From: UBA12481 sp942493265
GTDB lineage: Bacteria > Bacteroidota > Bacteroidia > Bacteroidales > UBA12481
Assembly (NCBI GenBank): GCA_942493265.1
Contig: OW818688.1
Location: 4,464,001-4,528,000, forward strand
Direction: 5' to 3'
Length of the DNA: 64,000 nucleotides
In this document: piece by piece, positions 25,810 to 35,125 of the stretch
How the letters are laid out: each line of letters starts with the position of its first letter
Numbering within the stretch: the stretch's first letter is position 1
The notes under the pieces: model-generated
Databases searched by the model: none
What the model was told of the DNA's origin: nothing
Seen by the model: the letters and a program-made list of their open reading frames with translations, nothing else
Program-made: the position numbers and the translations under genes

Positions 25810-26775
25810 CTAATTAAAAAGATACCCAACTTGTATCTGGTTGGTCGTATACCGTGTCACCATGCCGCTCCCCAGAGGTGCCTCAAACTGATAACGAAAA
25901 ACCAGCTCGCCGATGCGTATACCGGCGAAGAATCCCGCAGATTGGCGGTAAATATAAAGGATTCCTGCCTGAAAATTTTCATAAAATGTAGCCCGCAAAT
26001 TCACCTGAAATCCAAATCCACTCCAGCCATTATACTTTACAATAACAGATGGCTCAATGAAAAGGTTTTTGCCCAGCTCCGGAGTTGTTCCCCCATACAG
26101 GTAAAAACTACGGGCTAGATACGGGTTTTCATAAGCTTCGCCCAAGGTGGTAAAACTCAGGTCCCCAAAGGAAACTGATGAATTAAACAGCTGCACCATA
26201 GAGAATCCGCCAAAAAAACTATTTGAAAAGTAATGCACCCCGGCATTGACATCTAAGAAATGTAAAACTTCCTTACTATCCTGATCGATAAGAGGATCGG
26301 GTACAGTTCCGTCAGGGGCAATAAATCCCGATTTATTAATGATGTATTGCTGATACATCGGCGCCAGCCCAAACGATAAACGGCCGCTTCCCAGATACAC
26401 ATGATAGGCATAATCAAGATGGATGCCAGTCTGGCTGATGGCACCATACTTTACATTAAACATTCCCCCGCCGACCCCGACATTTCCGAATGAGTTTTCC
26501 CCGCGGTTGACAAATCCCCTTGGATTAAAATGCTGTTTTTTAGCATTCAAACTGGTGTGAAAAGTTGCCGACTGCCACGATGGTGCGCCTGTGATGCCGA
26601 GCCACTGCTGACGGGCGGTTATATTCAGAGGTGATTTTGAAGAAGTACCTGCAATTGCCGGATTCGTCAGGAACGGATTGATCAGGAACTGATCGGCCAA
26701 TGGCGACACCTGGGCTTGAACCATGCTTGTGAGGCTGGCCAGATAAAGGAGGAGATATGTGAATTTTCGGATCAA
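25810..26775 (-). CDS. PorP/SprF-family outer-membrane protein (T9SS-linked)
   Basis: A 321-residue protein with signal peptide ending near MVQAQ and then the family opening SPLADQFLINPFLTNPAIAGT and ARQQWLGI. The rest is amphipathic beta-strands of an outer-membrane barrel (LSFGLAPMYQQYII, FFGGFSMVQLFN, FFAGIRIGELVFRYQ) ending LNQIQVGYLFN-like. SprF/PorP partners help surface delivery or anchoring of giant SprB-like T9SS cargo, and the preceding gene here is a 1500-residue type B cargo. A stop lies 7 codons upstream of TTG 26775 with no ATG between, so a TTG start is inferred. Confidence 0.88.
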   Translation of the reverse strand: MIRKFTYLLLYLASLTSMVQAQVSPLADQFLINPFLTNPAIAGTSSKSPLNITARQQWLGITGAPSWQSATFHTSLNAKKQHFNPRGFVNRGENSFGNVGVGGGMFNVKYGAISQTGIHLDYAYHVYLGSGRLSFGLAPMYQQYIINKSGFIAPDGTVPDPLIDQDSKEVLHFLDVNAGVHYFSNSFFGGFSMVQLFNSSVSFGDLSFTTLGEAYENPYLARSFYLYGGTTPELGKNLFIEPSVIVKYNGWSGFGFQVNLRATFYENFQAGILYIYRQSAGFFAGIRIGELVFRYQFEAPLGSGMVTRYTTNQIQVGYLFN

Positions 26776-26816
26776 TGCGGTATGGAAAATATTTTAGAAA
26801 TTCGTTCAAGGGAACG

Positions 26817-26842
26817 GGGTCCCGGCTTTCGCCGGGATGACA
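26817..26842. repeat. short hairpin repeat between type B cargo and porP/sprF
   Basis: GTCCCGGC-TTTC-GCCGGGATGAC forms a 6-7 bp GC-rich hairpin, a sequence style common as dispersed intergenic repeats. It has no T-tract, so it is not a typical intrinsic terminator. It might tune the ratio of cargo to PorP/SprF transcripts. Confidence 0.45.
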
Positions 26843-26869
26843 AGTACAACAGCTGAACCTGGTAGCTTT

Positions 26870-29800
26870 TCATCTCAATATGGTTAAGTAGCCGGTAAGG
26901 CGCTGTTCGCCGGGACCCAGGCTGATCAGGTAATAATAAGTGCCCATGGGAAGGGGATTTCCATTATCCCGGCCATCCCATGCCAGCGGATATCCCGGCT
27001 GTGATTCAAAAACCAGTTTACCAGCAGAGGTAAACACTTTCACTACCGCATCGGGATAATACTTAAGCATCGGAATCTTCCAGCGGTCATTGATCCCGTC
27101 GTTGTTCGTGGTAATCACATTGGGAACCTCATTGAGCAATTCCAGCTTAAATTCGACAATTTGCGTGCAAAGGTTCGCATCGGTAACAACAATTACATAA
27201 GATCCGATACTGAGTGTTTCAGTGGTTAAACCGATTGGCACACCCGACAGAACGATCTGATAGGGAGGAGTACCACCGGAAATATCCAGGATCAGCCTTC
27301 CGTCACTGCAGGTTTCACAGGTTGGGGATTTCAACCGGTATGAAATATTCATCGAGTCGGGCTGAGCGATGGATACGGGCAAGTCGTAATCCTTATAACA
27401 CAGGGAATCTTCTGTTACCCAGATTTTAAAGGTGCTTCCGGCAGGAAGGTTATCAAACACATTTTCCGGCTGATAGGTGACACCATCATCTATTGAATAC
27501 TGATATGAACTACCCGAACCCTGAACGATTATCTCAATGGATCCCGCTTCACCACCAAAGCAGGTATTATCTGTGGTATTTACTTCCTGAATGGTCAGCA
27601 AATCGGGATTCAGAACCCGTACGTAAACCGAATCAGTTGAGCTGCAGGTTCCTGTGGTGATCTTCAGGGAATACCAGTCTGTTTTGATAACCGGCAACTC
27701 AGGGGAGATCGCTCCCGTACTCCACAGGTAGGAATCCCCGGTACCCCCAGAAAGTATGACCGGGGCCGCGGTGCATTCCGACCGGTCCTCACCCAGGTCT
27801 GCAACAGGATGAGGAGAAAAGCGCACTGAAATAGTATCCCTGAGTAAACATCCGCTAGCATCAACTACCGACAAAATCAGCGGATCAACCGAGGTATAAA
27901 GAGTTATATTCCTGTCATTCATGCTATTGCTCCAGCTCCAGCTGATATAATCCCCCCCGTCAAGCTTTATGGTATCGCCCTCGCAGGCCCTCACATCCTC
28001 ACCGATTTCAGGTTTTATGAATGGAATAATCTCAACGGTATATTCCAGAATCATTTCACACACAAAATTATCCGTACTGGTATTGATGGATCTTACCCGG
28101 TAAGTGGTTGTTTCAAAGGGCTGAACAACAATTTCCAGATTATTGTTACCCGCAGGATTTAACCACTCGGCGCGTTGCGAATTTGTAACCGCGAGGCTCA
28201 CCTGCGTTCCTGAGCAAACCGGTTGATTTATAGAGGAGAGCACCTCCGGACGGGTTCCTTCAGTCATCACAATGGTATGGGTTGCTTCACACAATTGGGA
28301 ATCTGTTACGGTCAGTACATAGGTGCCCAAACCCAGTTCGCCGATTATGGAATCCCTGACTTCTCCATTCAGCGTAATCTGATACGGTGGGGTGCCACCG
28401 GTAATCTGTGCCACCGTGATCACTCCGTCGGTGCAATTTTTGCAGGACGGCGGCAGTGAACAATAGTTTACTTTCAGGGTGTCGGGCTGACTGATCTGGA
28501 TCGGCTGGGGATAGGCCTGCGTGCAAACAGAATCTTCCAATACTTTTACAAGGAAGTTGCTGCCCGGACCAACATTCTCGAAAATCCCATCGTTGTAGGA
28601 GTAATTCAGCCCATTATCGATTGAATAGTAAAAATCGCGGCCATCACCTTTCGCATACACGCGGATGGAGCCATTAGCGGCTCCAAAGCAGGTTATATCC
28701 TGATAGGAAACCGAATCGATCTCCAGCATTCGCGGATCATTCAGCTGCACATGGATGGTATCCGCCAAACTGCACCCATCCTTTGTAATACTCAGGATAT
28801 AATCACCGGTTTCACTCACCGCGATTTCCCGGGTTGTTTCGTTTGTGCTCCACAAATAACTTTCACCGGTTCCTCCCCGGAGTATGATCGGATCTTTTGA
28901 GCAGACCGCTGTATCACGACCAAGATTCACGTTGGGTGAAGGCATAAAATGCACCCCAACCGCATCGGTGAACACACAGCCGTTATTATCGGTCGCGCTA
29001 AGCACCAGGGCATCAGTATTTTCATATACGCGCGCAATTCTGCCGCTTTGTCCATTGCTCCAGTTCCATTCGGTATAATCCTCCCCTCCATCAACCTCAA
29101 CGGTCCAGCCGGCACAGGAAGTGCGATCGGGACCCAGATCCGGAATATTCTTGCCGTGAACCCAAATGGTATCGGTAACCACGGTGGTACATTCACGTTC
29201 GGCATTCCGGCTGATGGCATTGATCACTATTACGGTGGTGGTGTCGAGGGTCAGGGTAACTTCATTGCCCGACAATTCAGGATGACTGATCCATTGCAGT
29301 TCCGCTGCTCCTTCCACGGTGAGGGTAACCGGCACGCCCGGACAAACCACCGGCCCCAGATTGCTCTTTATTTTCACACTCGAACCGCCAAGTTCTTCAA
29401 CCTTAATGGTATCAATCACCTCACAACCCGTTGAAATCCGGGTTACATGAACCACATAATCTCCTCCGTTGATCCCTGAAAGAGTATTTGTTTTTTCATC
29501 CGGGTATCCCTCCCAGCTATAGGTGAATGAACTTATATTTCCATTTGGTACAACAGTGGCACTACCATCATGTCGTGCACAAAATGCTGATACAGAAGTA
29601 TGTGTTGCGGTTGGAGGAATCTCCCTTCTCACCACTATGGTATCCCACCCGATGCAGCCATGATAATCCTTCACTTTTACCCGGTACATGTTGTAAAAAT
29701 TTCCATCCGTGGTTACGGTGCGTTTGCGATCCTTGATCGATTCATCCTCCCATTCATAAAAGGCACCATACCCTGCATCCAGATTTAACACGGAGCCCTT

Positions 29801-31372
29801 GCACAGCATGACAGTATCCTTATAATTGCCCTCAACCAAACTCACTTCGGGGATAGGGTTGATGGTAAAATACCTGGAATAGGTAGAGGTTTTCCCTGAT
29901 CTGATAACAGATAAAATGGCCTTGTAATTACCAGCAGTTGTGAATTTGTAGTGGAATTGATTATTTCGGGGCGCTAAATTCACTGTTTTTCCACCGCCTA
30001 TCTTACTTACAACCAAAACTGAAGTAGTAATCCCGTTTTGATTGGATATGTAAAACTTGGTAATATCCCCCAAACAGAGATTTTCAAAATAGAAGGCTTC
30101 GGCTTTCCGGGGCAGCGGAACTGTAGCAGGCAATCCAAGTGCGGAAGCCCCTCCCAGGTTGGTTTCATTATCCACCAATCTCACCCCGTTGGATTCATAA
30201 ACGGAATCGGCGATTACAGTGTTTGGTTTTTTAATTACACCCAGATAATCCTGTCCCTCAAAGGCTACATAGATCTTTCCATTGGGAGCAATTTGCAGGC
30301 TGCCGCATTGCATTGAAGGGTTAACGGCTAAGATTTCCCCATTTTTAACCAGCTGAAAAGCATCATTCGGATTTGACAAACTCCACCGATAGATTACCCC
30401 CCCGGTACTTGTTGAACCATAGAGGAAATTATCGTATGGAGAATCATATGAATTCACCAAAGTTGGAGAAAATTCAACCCCGTATGCACCATACAGTTTT
30501 TGGAAACGGTTACTTTGATCGCCGGTCGGAATGTTAGCCAGAAAAGTCAGCTGACCGGAAGTCAGATTAAAACGGAACAATTCAAAGAATTTGCCCCCTT
30601 CCACCGCCAGCGCCAGAAAGTTACCCTGATCGTTTACCTTCATCTGCCCAGCTGCGCCGCGGTTGTTTCCGTCGTCAAGGGAATCATTGACATGGGCACT
30701 GCCAACCACCTGCCAGGAAGGCTCACTCAGCACCCCATCATATTTGAATACCAGGAATCTGGCGGTATTAAACTCATGCATCAAAAACCAATAACCTACT
30801 TTGCCATCAGGCCGGGTAAAAGGAACCGCACAGAATTTCTCGGTTAAACTGTTCCCGAGTCCTTTCTTCCCCGTTGCAGCGGAATAATCATACAATATGG
30901 TTCCGGGTGCACCGGCCGTAATCCTGATTTTATAAAAGTTCCCTCCAAAATTATCCTCACTGGTGGAATTGAAAATCCTTGTGGTAAAAACGAAAAACTG
31001 ATCAAGGGTATCCGGGTCGGGTACAATGGTTGCCGATTGCGTGGATTGAGGATCGCCGCTCAATCCGGTGGTATTCACCTTTTCGTGGAGTGAATTCCAA
31101 ATATCCCTGCCATCGGTATAAAAGAGGAGCTGTCCGGTTGAATCAGAAATTGATGCTACTCCTTTGGGAGCATCCATCTGACTATTGCTGAGGGGTATAG
31201 GATCAAAATTCGTAAAATCCAGTGCGGCATTTTTACCGAAATACCAGAAGTTGGCCTGTTTCTGGGCCATGGTATCCACCGGCATGCTAATTGACAACAA
31301 TGCCAACAGCATGATAATCAACCGGTTTCGCCAACAACCCGGTTGGTTGATATGTAAAAGACTGCCCCTCAA
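26870..31372 (-). CDS. giant SprB-like T9SS type B cargo (gliding-motility-associated C-terminal domain)
   Basis: A 1500-residue exported protein. Signal segment LIIMLLALLSISMPVDTMAQ is followed by an N-terminal domain of about 420 residues (NFWYFGKNAALDF, STGQLLFYTDG), a PKD-like region, and many Ig-like/SprB repeats. It ends in a type B sorting domain (VITTNNDGINDRWKIPMLKYYPDAVVKVFT... WDGRDNGNPLPMGTYYYLI). A module of about 415 residues is present twice in tandem (VCPGVPVTLTVEG.../VCSGTQVSLAVTN..., CFGAANGSI/CFGGEAGSI, CKNCTDG/CETCSDG). No ATG occurs before the signal peptide; TTG 31372 is the likely start. It probably makes a cell-surface adhesin or filament, delivered with the PorP/SprF protein encoded next. 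Confidence 0.88.
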   Translation of the reverse strand: MRGSLLHINQPGCWRNRLIIMLLALLSISMPVDTMAQKQANFWYFGKNAALDFTNFDPIPLSNSQMDAPKGVASISDSTGQLLFYTDGRDIWNSLHEKVNTTGLSGDPQSTQSATIVPDPDTLDQFFVFTTRIFNSTSEDNFGGNFYKIRITAGAPGTILYDYSAATGKKGLGNSLTEKFCAVPFTRPDGKVGYWFLMHEFNTARFLVFKYDGVLSEPSWQVVGSAHVNDSLDDGNNRGAAGQMKVNDQGNFLALAVEGGKFFELFRFNLTSGQLTFLANIPTGDQSNRFQKLYGAYGVEFSPTLVNSYDSPYDNFLYGSTSTGGVIYRWSLSNPNDAFQLVKNGEILAVNPSMQCGSLQIAPNGKIYVAFEGQDYLGVIKKPNTVIADSVYESNGVRLVDNETNLGGASALGLPATVPLPRKAEAFYFENLCLGDITKFYISNQNGITTSVLVVSKIGGGKTVNLAPRNNQFHYKFTTAGNYKAILSVIRSGKTSTYSRYFTINPIPEVSLVEGNYKDTVMLCKGSVLNLDAGYGAFYEWEDESIKDRKRTVTTDGNFYNMYRVKVKDYHGCIGWDTIVVRREIPPTATHTSVSAFCARHDGSATVVPNGNISSFTYSWEGYPDEKTNTLSGINGGDYVVHVTRISTGCEVIDTIKVEELGGSSVKIKSNLGPVVCPGVPVTLTVEGAAELQWISHPELSGNEVTLTLDTTTVIVINAISRNAERECTTVVTDTIWVHGKNIPDLGPDRTSCAGWTVEVDGGEDYTEWNWSNGQSGRIARVYENTDALVLSATDNNGCVFTDAVGVHFMPSPNVNLGRDTAVCSKDPIILRGGTGESYLWSTNETTREIAVSETGDYILSITKDGCSLADTIHVQLNDPRMLEIDSVSYQDITCFGAANGSIRVYAKGDGRDFYYSIDNGLNYSYNDGIFENVGPGSNFLVKVLEDSVCTQAYPQPIQISQPDTLKVNYCSLPPSCKNCTDGVITVAQITGGTPPYQITLNGEVRDSIIGELGLGTYVLTVTDSQLCEATHTIVMTEGTRPEVLSSINQPVCSGTQVSLAVTNSQRAEWLNPAGNNNLEIVVQPFETTTYRVRSINTSTDNFVCEMILEYTVEIIPFIKPEIGEDVRACEGDTIKLDGGDYISWSWSNSMNDRNITLYTSVDPLILSVVDASGCLLRDTISVRFSPHPVADLGEDRSECTAAPVILSGGTGDSYLWSTGAISPELPVIKTDWYSLKITTGTCSSTDSVYVRVLNPDLLTIQEVNTTDNTCFGGEAGSIEIIVQGSGSSYQYSIDDGVTYQPENVFDNLPAGSTFKIWVTEDSLCYKDYDLPVSIAQPDSMNISYRLKSPTCETCSDGRLILDISGGTPPYQIVLSGVPIGLTTETLSIGSYVIVVTDANLCTQIVEFKLELLNEVPNVITTNNDGINDRWKIPMLKYYPDAVVKVFTSAGKLVFESQPGYPLAWDGRDNGNPLPMGTYYYLISLGPGEQRLTGYLTILR

Positions 31373-31390
31373 TGAATATTACCGAATTTC

Positions 31391-34300
31391 CTAATCAATT
31401 ATAGCAATTCTGCGCGAGAAAGGCAACCCGTTTTTTCGGTTTAACACAACCAGATATACTCCCTTGCTTAATGAAGATCCGACATTAAACACCAGGTTAT
31501 CCGGATTTTGCAGGGTTACCAGCTTGCTTCCCCGGATGTCATACAAGGCAATTTCAATGATTTCTGCAGGCTGTACACCGCTAAACATGACTTCATGACT
31601 TCCGGGCAGGTAAATCATCCCGATTTCCGAATCCACAACAGGATTGGTTGAAAGTGGATTCTGAACATCGATGAGTAGGTTATCAATAAAGGCTGATCCA
31701 CCGGCTGCGGCGGCATTATTCACAAACCGGATCCCCTTAAAAGGATTGGTGTTCGCGGTACCGCCGATCTGAACGCGCCATTGCCATTCCTTCATGGCAA
31801 TTTCATTCAGACTGAACGTGGCCACTCCGGTGGTCATGTTCAATGAAAAATTGACACGGTTCCAGGTATCGCCAACAAAATTGAACGGGAAGGTTGAACT
31901 GCCATAGGTAAATAAGCCGATACCATTTCCAAGGATCTCAATTTTCGAATTCACGATATTATCATCCGATGAACCGCTCTTCTGAAGCAATTCAGCAGCC
32001 ATCTGCCCTCCCTGATTTAAAAATCTGAACTCAATAAAGTAGGCGGGATCGTCGGGAGTTTTTATCTGGACCGCAGCATCGCTTTTCGGCTTCAGTTCCA
32101 GTGAATAGAACCCTTCATGCTTAACGGCTTTGCTGGTTACAGCCTTACCGGTCAATGTGTTGTCAACTACATTCCAGAAAGGTGATTCATCATTGACCGC
32201 ACAGGCTGCATAATAGCTATCAAATCTCTCCACAAATGGAATGGGAAGATCCTGATACGTCGAAAAATGGTAAATCCCTGAATAATAGGTTGAATCCACG
32301 TGATAAGCCTCAACCCTCCAGAAATAATCCATGTCCGGCTCAAAGGTGGTTTCATAGAACTTGTCCATCTGGAAAACCGAGACCAGTTCAAGATTGGTGC
32401 GGCTGGTACCCACAAAAACATTATAATACACTTCCGGATCATTGGTGAAATTACCGAGCCAGCTAACCTTTGTGACGGCAGGAAGGTTCACGTTACGTGC
32501 AGGCGTAGGATAACAGGGCGCAAATGAGGTTGGCTTGGTACGCTGGTACAAACTCAGGTTCGACTTAATTTTCGGATAGATGTCGTTATAGGATTCGTAG
32601 CTCACAAAGCAGTCTTCAAAGGTTGCCCCCACTCCGGCACTCATATGGCGCAGGAAAAAATCAGCCAGTTTTGGAAAATATTTGTCAGCGCCATACAGAT
32701 CCATCAGCCCGTTTGGATTGGTACCTGTAGTGGTCAGCTGGGCGAGTCCGAGGTCAGCATTATGCCTGAATTCATACAGGTCAAATGGCAGATAATCATA
32801 TCCGTACAATTGGATCAGAGAATTGGTATGACTGAATATAGTATGATCGAACTCAACACAGTTAAAGAACCGTAAGTGCTGCAGCCGCTGGAGATAATCG
32901 CCGTCGCGGAGAACCCGGATATTGGTTCCGTTGATGCGGAGATTTTTTAAATTAGGCAGTTTCTCAATTCCACGCTGGTCGGCAAATGTTATTTCAAGAT
33001 CCCGGATCAGCTCCAGCTCACCCACCAATGGCTGACGAAGAAGATCTGACGCACCGAGTTTGGTATTGATCATCTGGCGAAGCGCCAGACTTGGAATATC
33101 TCCTACGGTTTGATCAGAGATATATCGGAATGGCAGGCTCATTTCCGACACCCCATTAAGGCCAAAATCGGCAACCACCCTTAAGTTCGAGCTTCCTCCC
33201 ATTTTTTCCGGAGATACGTTCACGCTCATTTGCCGGGTTTCTGCTACAGGGATAAGTCCATCTCGCAGAACAACATAACGAACCAGCAATGCCTGAAGCG
33301 AATCATTCAGGTCGCTCGACCAGCTAACGCGGACACTGTCACCTTCAGGAGCTGCGGCAACGTCGGTTACACCCGGCATCAGCGATTTCGGATGATAATC
33401 AATATAGCATGCTAAAAGTGAATGATCGGTATCTACCGTAACTACAGGATAATCTAACAAATAAAATCCATTATACTGCCCCCCCATACCCATATTAAAA
33501 TGGTAAAGGTTATCCGGGAAATAGCCGTCGATCACAAATGCATGCCCAAGCCAGTCGGCCGGAACCGGTCGCCTTAACGACAGCTGGTGCCGGACAATCT
33601 CTCCGATATTGTAATCCCAACTCTCTACAACGCGCATATCCGGGCAGTACCCGAAATAGACCGGCAGGGTAGTTTTATAGGCTTCCAGTGCTGCTCCTTC
33701 GGGCTGCAGCATACAGGTTACTGACATATAATAGATTAGCGAATCCACCGCGGGATTTCCAAGGGTATTCGACATGCGGTTGAACTTAAGGTCGGCCTTA
33801 TTGAAGCTGGTGCACAATTCACCATATCCGTTTAAAACATAACAAAGCTTATCAACCCCGGTCTCTGGCTGTGCATAAAAGCGGAACACCTGTCCCATGG
33901 CAATTGGCACGGAGCCACCAACAGCAAAACTTTTTGGAAAAAGGTCGAAAAAAGTACTGTCAACATTCCAGCTGGTTGCAAGCAATGGTGATAGAACCCC
34001 GCTTTGCACGGCCGATCGTGATTTCTTTGAGCTGAGCAACTCCCAGCTCTGAAGAATTGCAGGGTTTACCGTATCACGGCTGTCATAATCATCGCACTGG
34101 CTGCGGATGTTGTTCAGAACGGTATTCATCAAGGCAGGCTTTTCGGTTGAAGGGGAAGGAAAGCTGCTTTCATATGAAAATCCCAGCACAGGGGGATAAT
34201 TATCGCTTTTGGCAACCAGTACAAAACCCTTGTCGCCAATATTGCACACATAATAGGGATCATCCGCATTGGAATTACTGCCGATACTGATACCGGCTGC

Positions 34301-34459
34301 AGAGAGCTGCCGATCGGCAGGAAAATACTCCCTGACCACCTTATTGGCAATCGTTAAAGCCTGATTTCTTGTCACTTCGCCGGCCATTGCTGCTATTTGG
34401 GATAATCCGGCAAACACCAGGCAAAGAGCCATAACCCGGGTAAAAATTGATGATTTCAT
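31391..34459 (-). CDS. C10-peptidase (streptopain)-like secreted protein with Cys-to-Ser active site
   Basis: The ATG at 34459 precedes a signal peptide (MKSSIFTRVMALCLVFAGLSQIAAMA), giving 1022 residues. A Spi-like propeptide (TRNQALTIANKVVREYF, GFVLVAKSD, PPVLGFSYES) leads to the C10 domain. The catalytic Cys region, normally TGCVATAMAQ, reads GGSVPIAMGQ, with Ser183 encoded by TCC at 33911-33913. The His site (GHAFVIDGY) and the HFNMGMGG loop are kept. A fibronectin-like and leucine-rich-like middle (ITFADQRGIEKLPNLKNLRINGTNI), a concanavalin-like domain and a T9SS type A tail (SLSKGVYLVVLNRKNG) follow. Proteolysis is therefore doubtful. It is the first gene of the T9SS operon, 18 bp before the giant cargo gene. 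Confidence 0.8.
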   Translation of the reverse strand: MKSSIFTRVMALCLVFAGLSQIAAMAGEVTRNQALTIANKVVREYFPADRQLSAAGISIGSNSNADDPYYVCNIGDKGFVLVAKSDNYPPVLGFSYESSFPSPSTEKPALMNTVLNNIRSQCDDYDSRDTVNPAILQSWELLSSKKSRSAVQSGVLSPLLATSWNVDSTFFDLFPKSFAVGGSVPIAMGQVFRFYAQPETGVDKLCYVLNGYGELCTSFNKADLKFNRMSNTLGNPAVDSLIYYMSVTCMLQPEGAALEAYKTTLPVYFGYCPDMRVVESWDYNIGEIVRHQLSLRRPVPADWLGHAFVIDGYFPDNLYHFNMGMGGQYNGFYLLDYPVVTVDTDHSLLACYIDYHPKSLMPGVTDVAAAPEGDSVRVSWSSDLNDSLQALLVRYVVLRDGLIPVAETRQMSVNVSPEKMGGSSNLRVVADFGLNGVSEMSLPFRYISDQTVGDIPSLALRQMINTKLGASDLLRQPLVGELELIRDLEITFADQRGIEKLPNLKNLRINGTNIRVLRDGDYLQRLQHLRFFNCVEFDHTIFSHTNSLIQLYGYDYLPFDLYEFRHNADLGLAQLTTTGTNPNGLMDLYGADKYFPKLADFFLRHMSAGVGATFEDCFVSYESYNDIYPKIKSNLSLYQRTKPTSFAPCYPTPARNVNLPAVTKVSWLGNFTNDPEVYYNVFVGTSRTNLELVSVFQMDKFYETTFEPDMDYFWRVEAYHVDSTYYSGIYHFSTYQDLPIPFVERFDSYYAACAVNDESPFWNVVDNTLTGKAVTSKAVKHEGFYSLELKPKSDAAVQIKTPDDPAYFIEFRFLNQGGQMAAELLQKSGSSDDNIVNSKIEILGNGIGLFTYGSSTFPFNFVGDTWNRVNFSLNMTTGVATFSLNEIAMKEWQWRVQIGGTANTNPFKGIRFVNNAAAAGGSAFIDNLLIDVQNPLSTNPVVDSEIGMIYLPGSHEVMFSGVQPAEIIEIALYDIRGSKLVTLQNPDNLVFNVGSSLSKGVYLVVLNRKNGLPFSRRIAIID

Positions 34460-34543
34460 TAACTTTTGAATTTGAGCGTAACTTATTGCGAATTTAGGGA
34501 TTTCCACCTATTGAATAACAGGCAATTTTTGCAGGTGGGGTAC

Positions 34544-34583
34544 AAAAAAAAAGTTGCCGGCTGAAATGATATCAACCGGCAAC
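34544..34583 (-). terminator. Rho-independent terminator of the small winged-helix gene
   Basis: On the minus strand the stem GTTGCCGG / CCGGCAAC (34576-34583 and 34553-34560) is followed by a run of nine T. It lies 25 bp after the stop at 34608. Confidence 0.85.
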
Positions 34584-34607
34584 AATGTATTTCAGGATAC
34601 ATGCTGG

Positions 34608-34883
34608 TTAGCCTGTCATAATCTTAACGATTCTGCGCATTGCGGGATTGATCCGCATGAGACTGGAATTATCATCGCGAACGAGATATCCTTTTCGTTT
34701 CAGTTCAAGAATTTTTTTCAGACCAGGCGCCTGTGAGATGCCCAGGTCTTTTACGACATCACCCGGATAGGTTCTGCCTTTTTTTAATATGTTCCTAAGG
34801 ATCAGCTTCTCAATCGGTGGCATAAAAAGCCTTCTGATGAGGATCCCTAAAACATTCAATTTTTTAGAAATCATAATGTTCAT
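34608..34883 (-). CDS. small winged-helix-like protein, putative regulator
   Basis: 91 residues. After a basic, hydrophobic start (MNIMISKKLNVLGILIRRLF) comes a helix (PIEKLILRNILKKGRTYPGD), a turn, a candidate recognition helix (LGISQAPGLKKILELKRKGYL) and a beta-wing (VRDDNSSLMRINP). This is the layout of ArsR/MarR-like winged helices. It is divergent from a gene for a 1357-residue secreted protein, and the region between contains nested inverted repeats. It has its own strong terminator, so it is a separate unit. No exact family is recognised; DNA binding is inferred from fold pattern only. Confidence 0.6.
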   Translation of the reverse strand: MNIMISKKLNVLGILIRRLFMPPIEKLILRNILKKGRTYPGDVVKDLGISQAPGLKKILELKRKGYLVRDDNSSLMRINPAMRRIVKIMTG

Positions 34884-34948
34884 TTTTTGAGTTAACGGTA
34901 TCGGTCAAAACTGAGTTAAAGTTCAAATACTTAATGTTCCTCGCTGTA

Positions 34949-35039
34949 AAATCCGGTATGTTCTGTTCGTTACGTAATTTACGAAATATTTGTCGTTTTG
35001 GTATCCCGAACAGCGGAAATTTTGACAAATGCCGGATTT
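34949..35039. promoter_or_regulatory. nested inverted repeats in divergent promoter region
   Basis: AAATCCGG (34949-34956) pairs with CCGGATTT (35032-35039), and inside it CTGTTCG (34963-34969) pairs with CGAACAG (35007-35013). A TTACGTAA palindrome (34970-34977) is in the centre. The region lies between the small winged-helix gene and the large secreted-protein gene, so it is a candidate operator region for autoregulation. Confidence 0.4.
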
Positions 35040-35090
35040 GGATTGTTGAATACGTAACAGCATACAACAGCGTTTCATGGCGATTTTCCG

Positions 35091-35098
35091 TACTTTTG
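35091..35098 (+). promoter_or_regulatory. candidate -7 box for the 1357-residue secreted protein
   Basis: TACTTTTG matches TAnnTTTG and ends 27 bp before ATG 35126. No TTTG was found at the expected -33 position; a TTTC at 35073-35076 is too close. Confidence 0.35.
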
Positions 35099-35125
35099 GC
35101 CAACTCAAACCAAATTTGTCCCGCC

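Noticed and set aside
26817..26842. Intrinsic terminator between the type B cargo and porP/sprF genes
   Set aside because: The hairpin has no following T-run on the minus strand, so it is listed as a repeat.
34934..35125. N-terminal extension of the giant secreted protein
   Set aside because: These 64 codons cover the divergent promoter with its inverted repeats and -7 box and would bury the signal peptide; ATG 35126 gives a normal exported protein.
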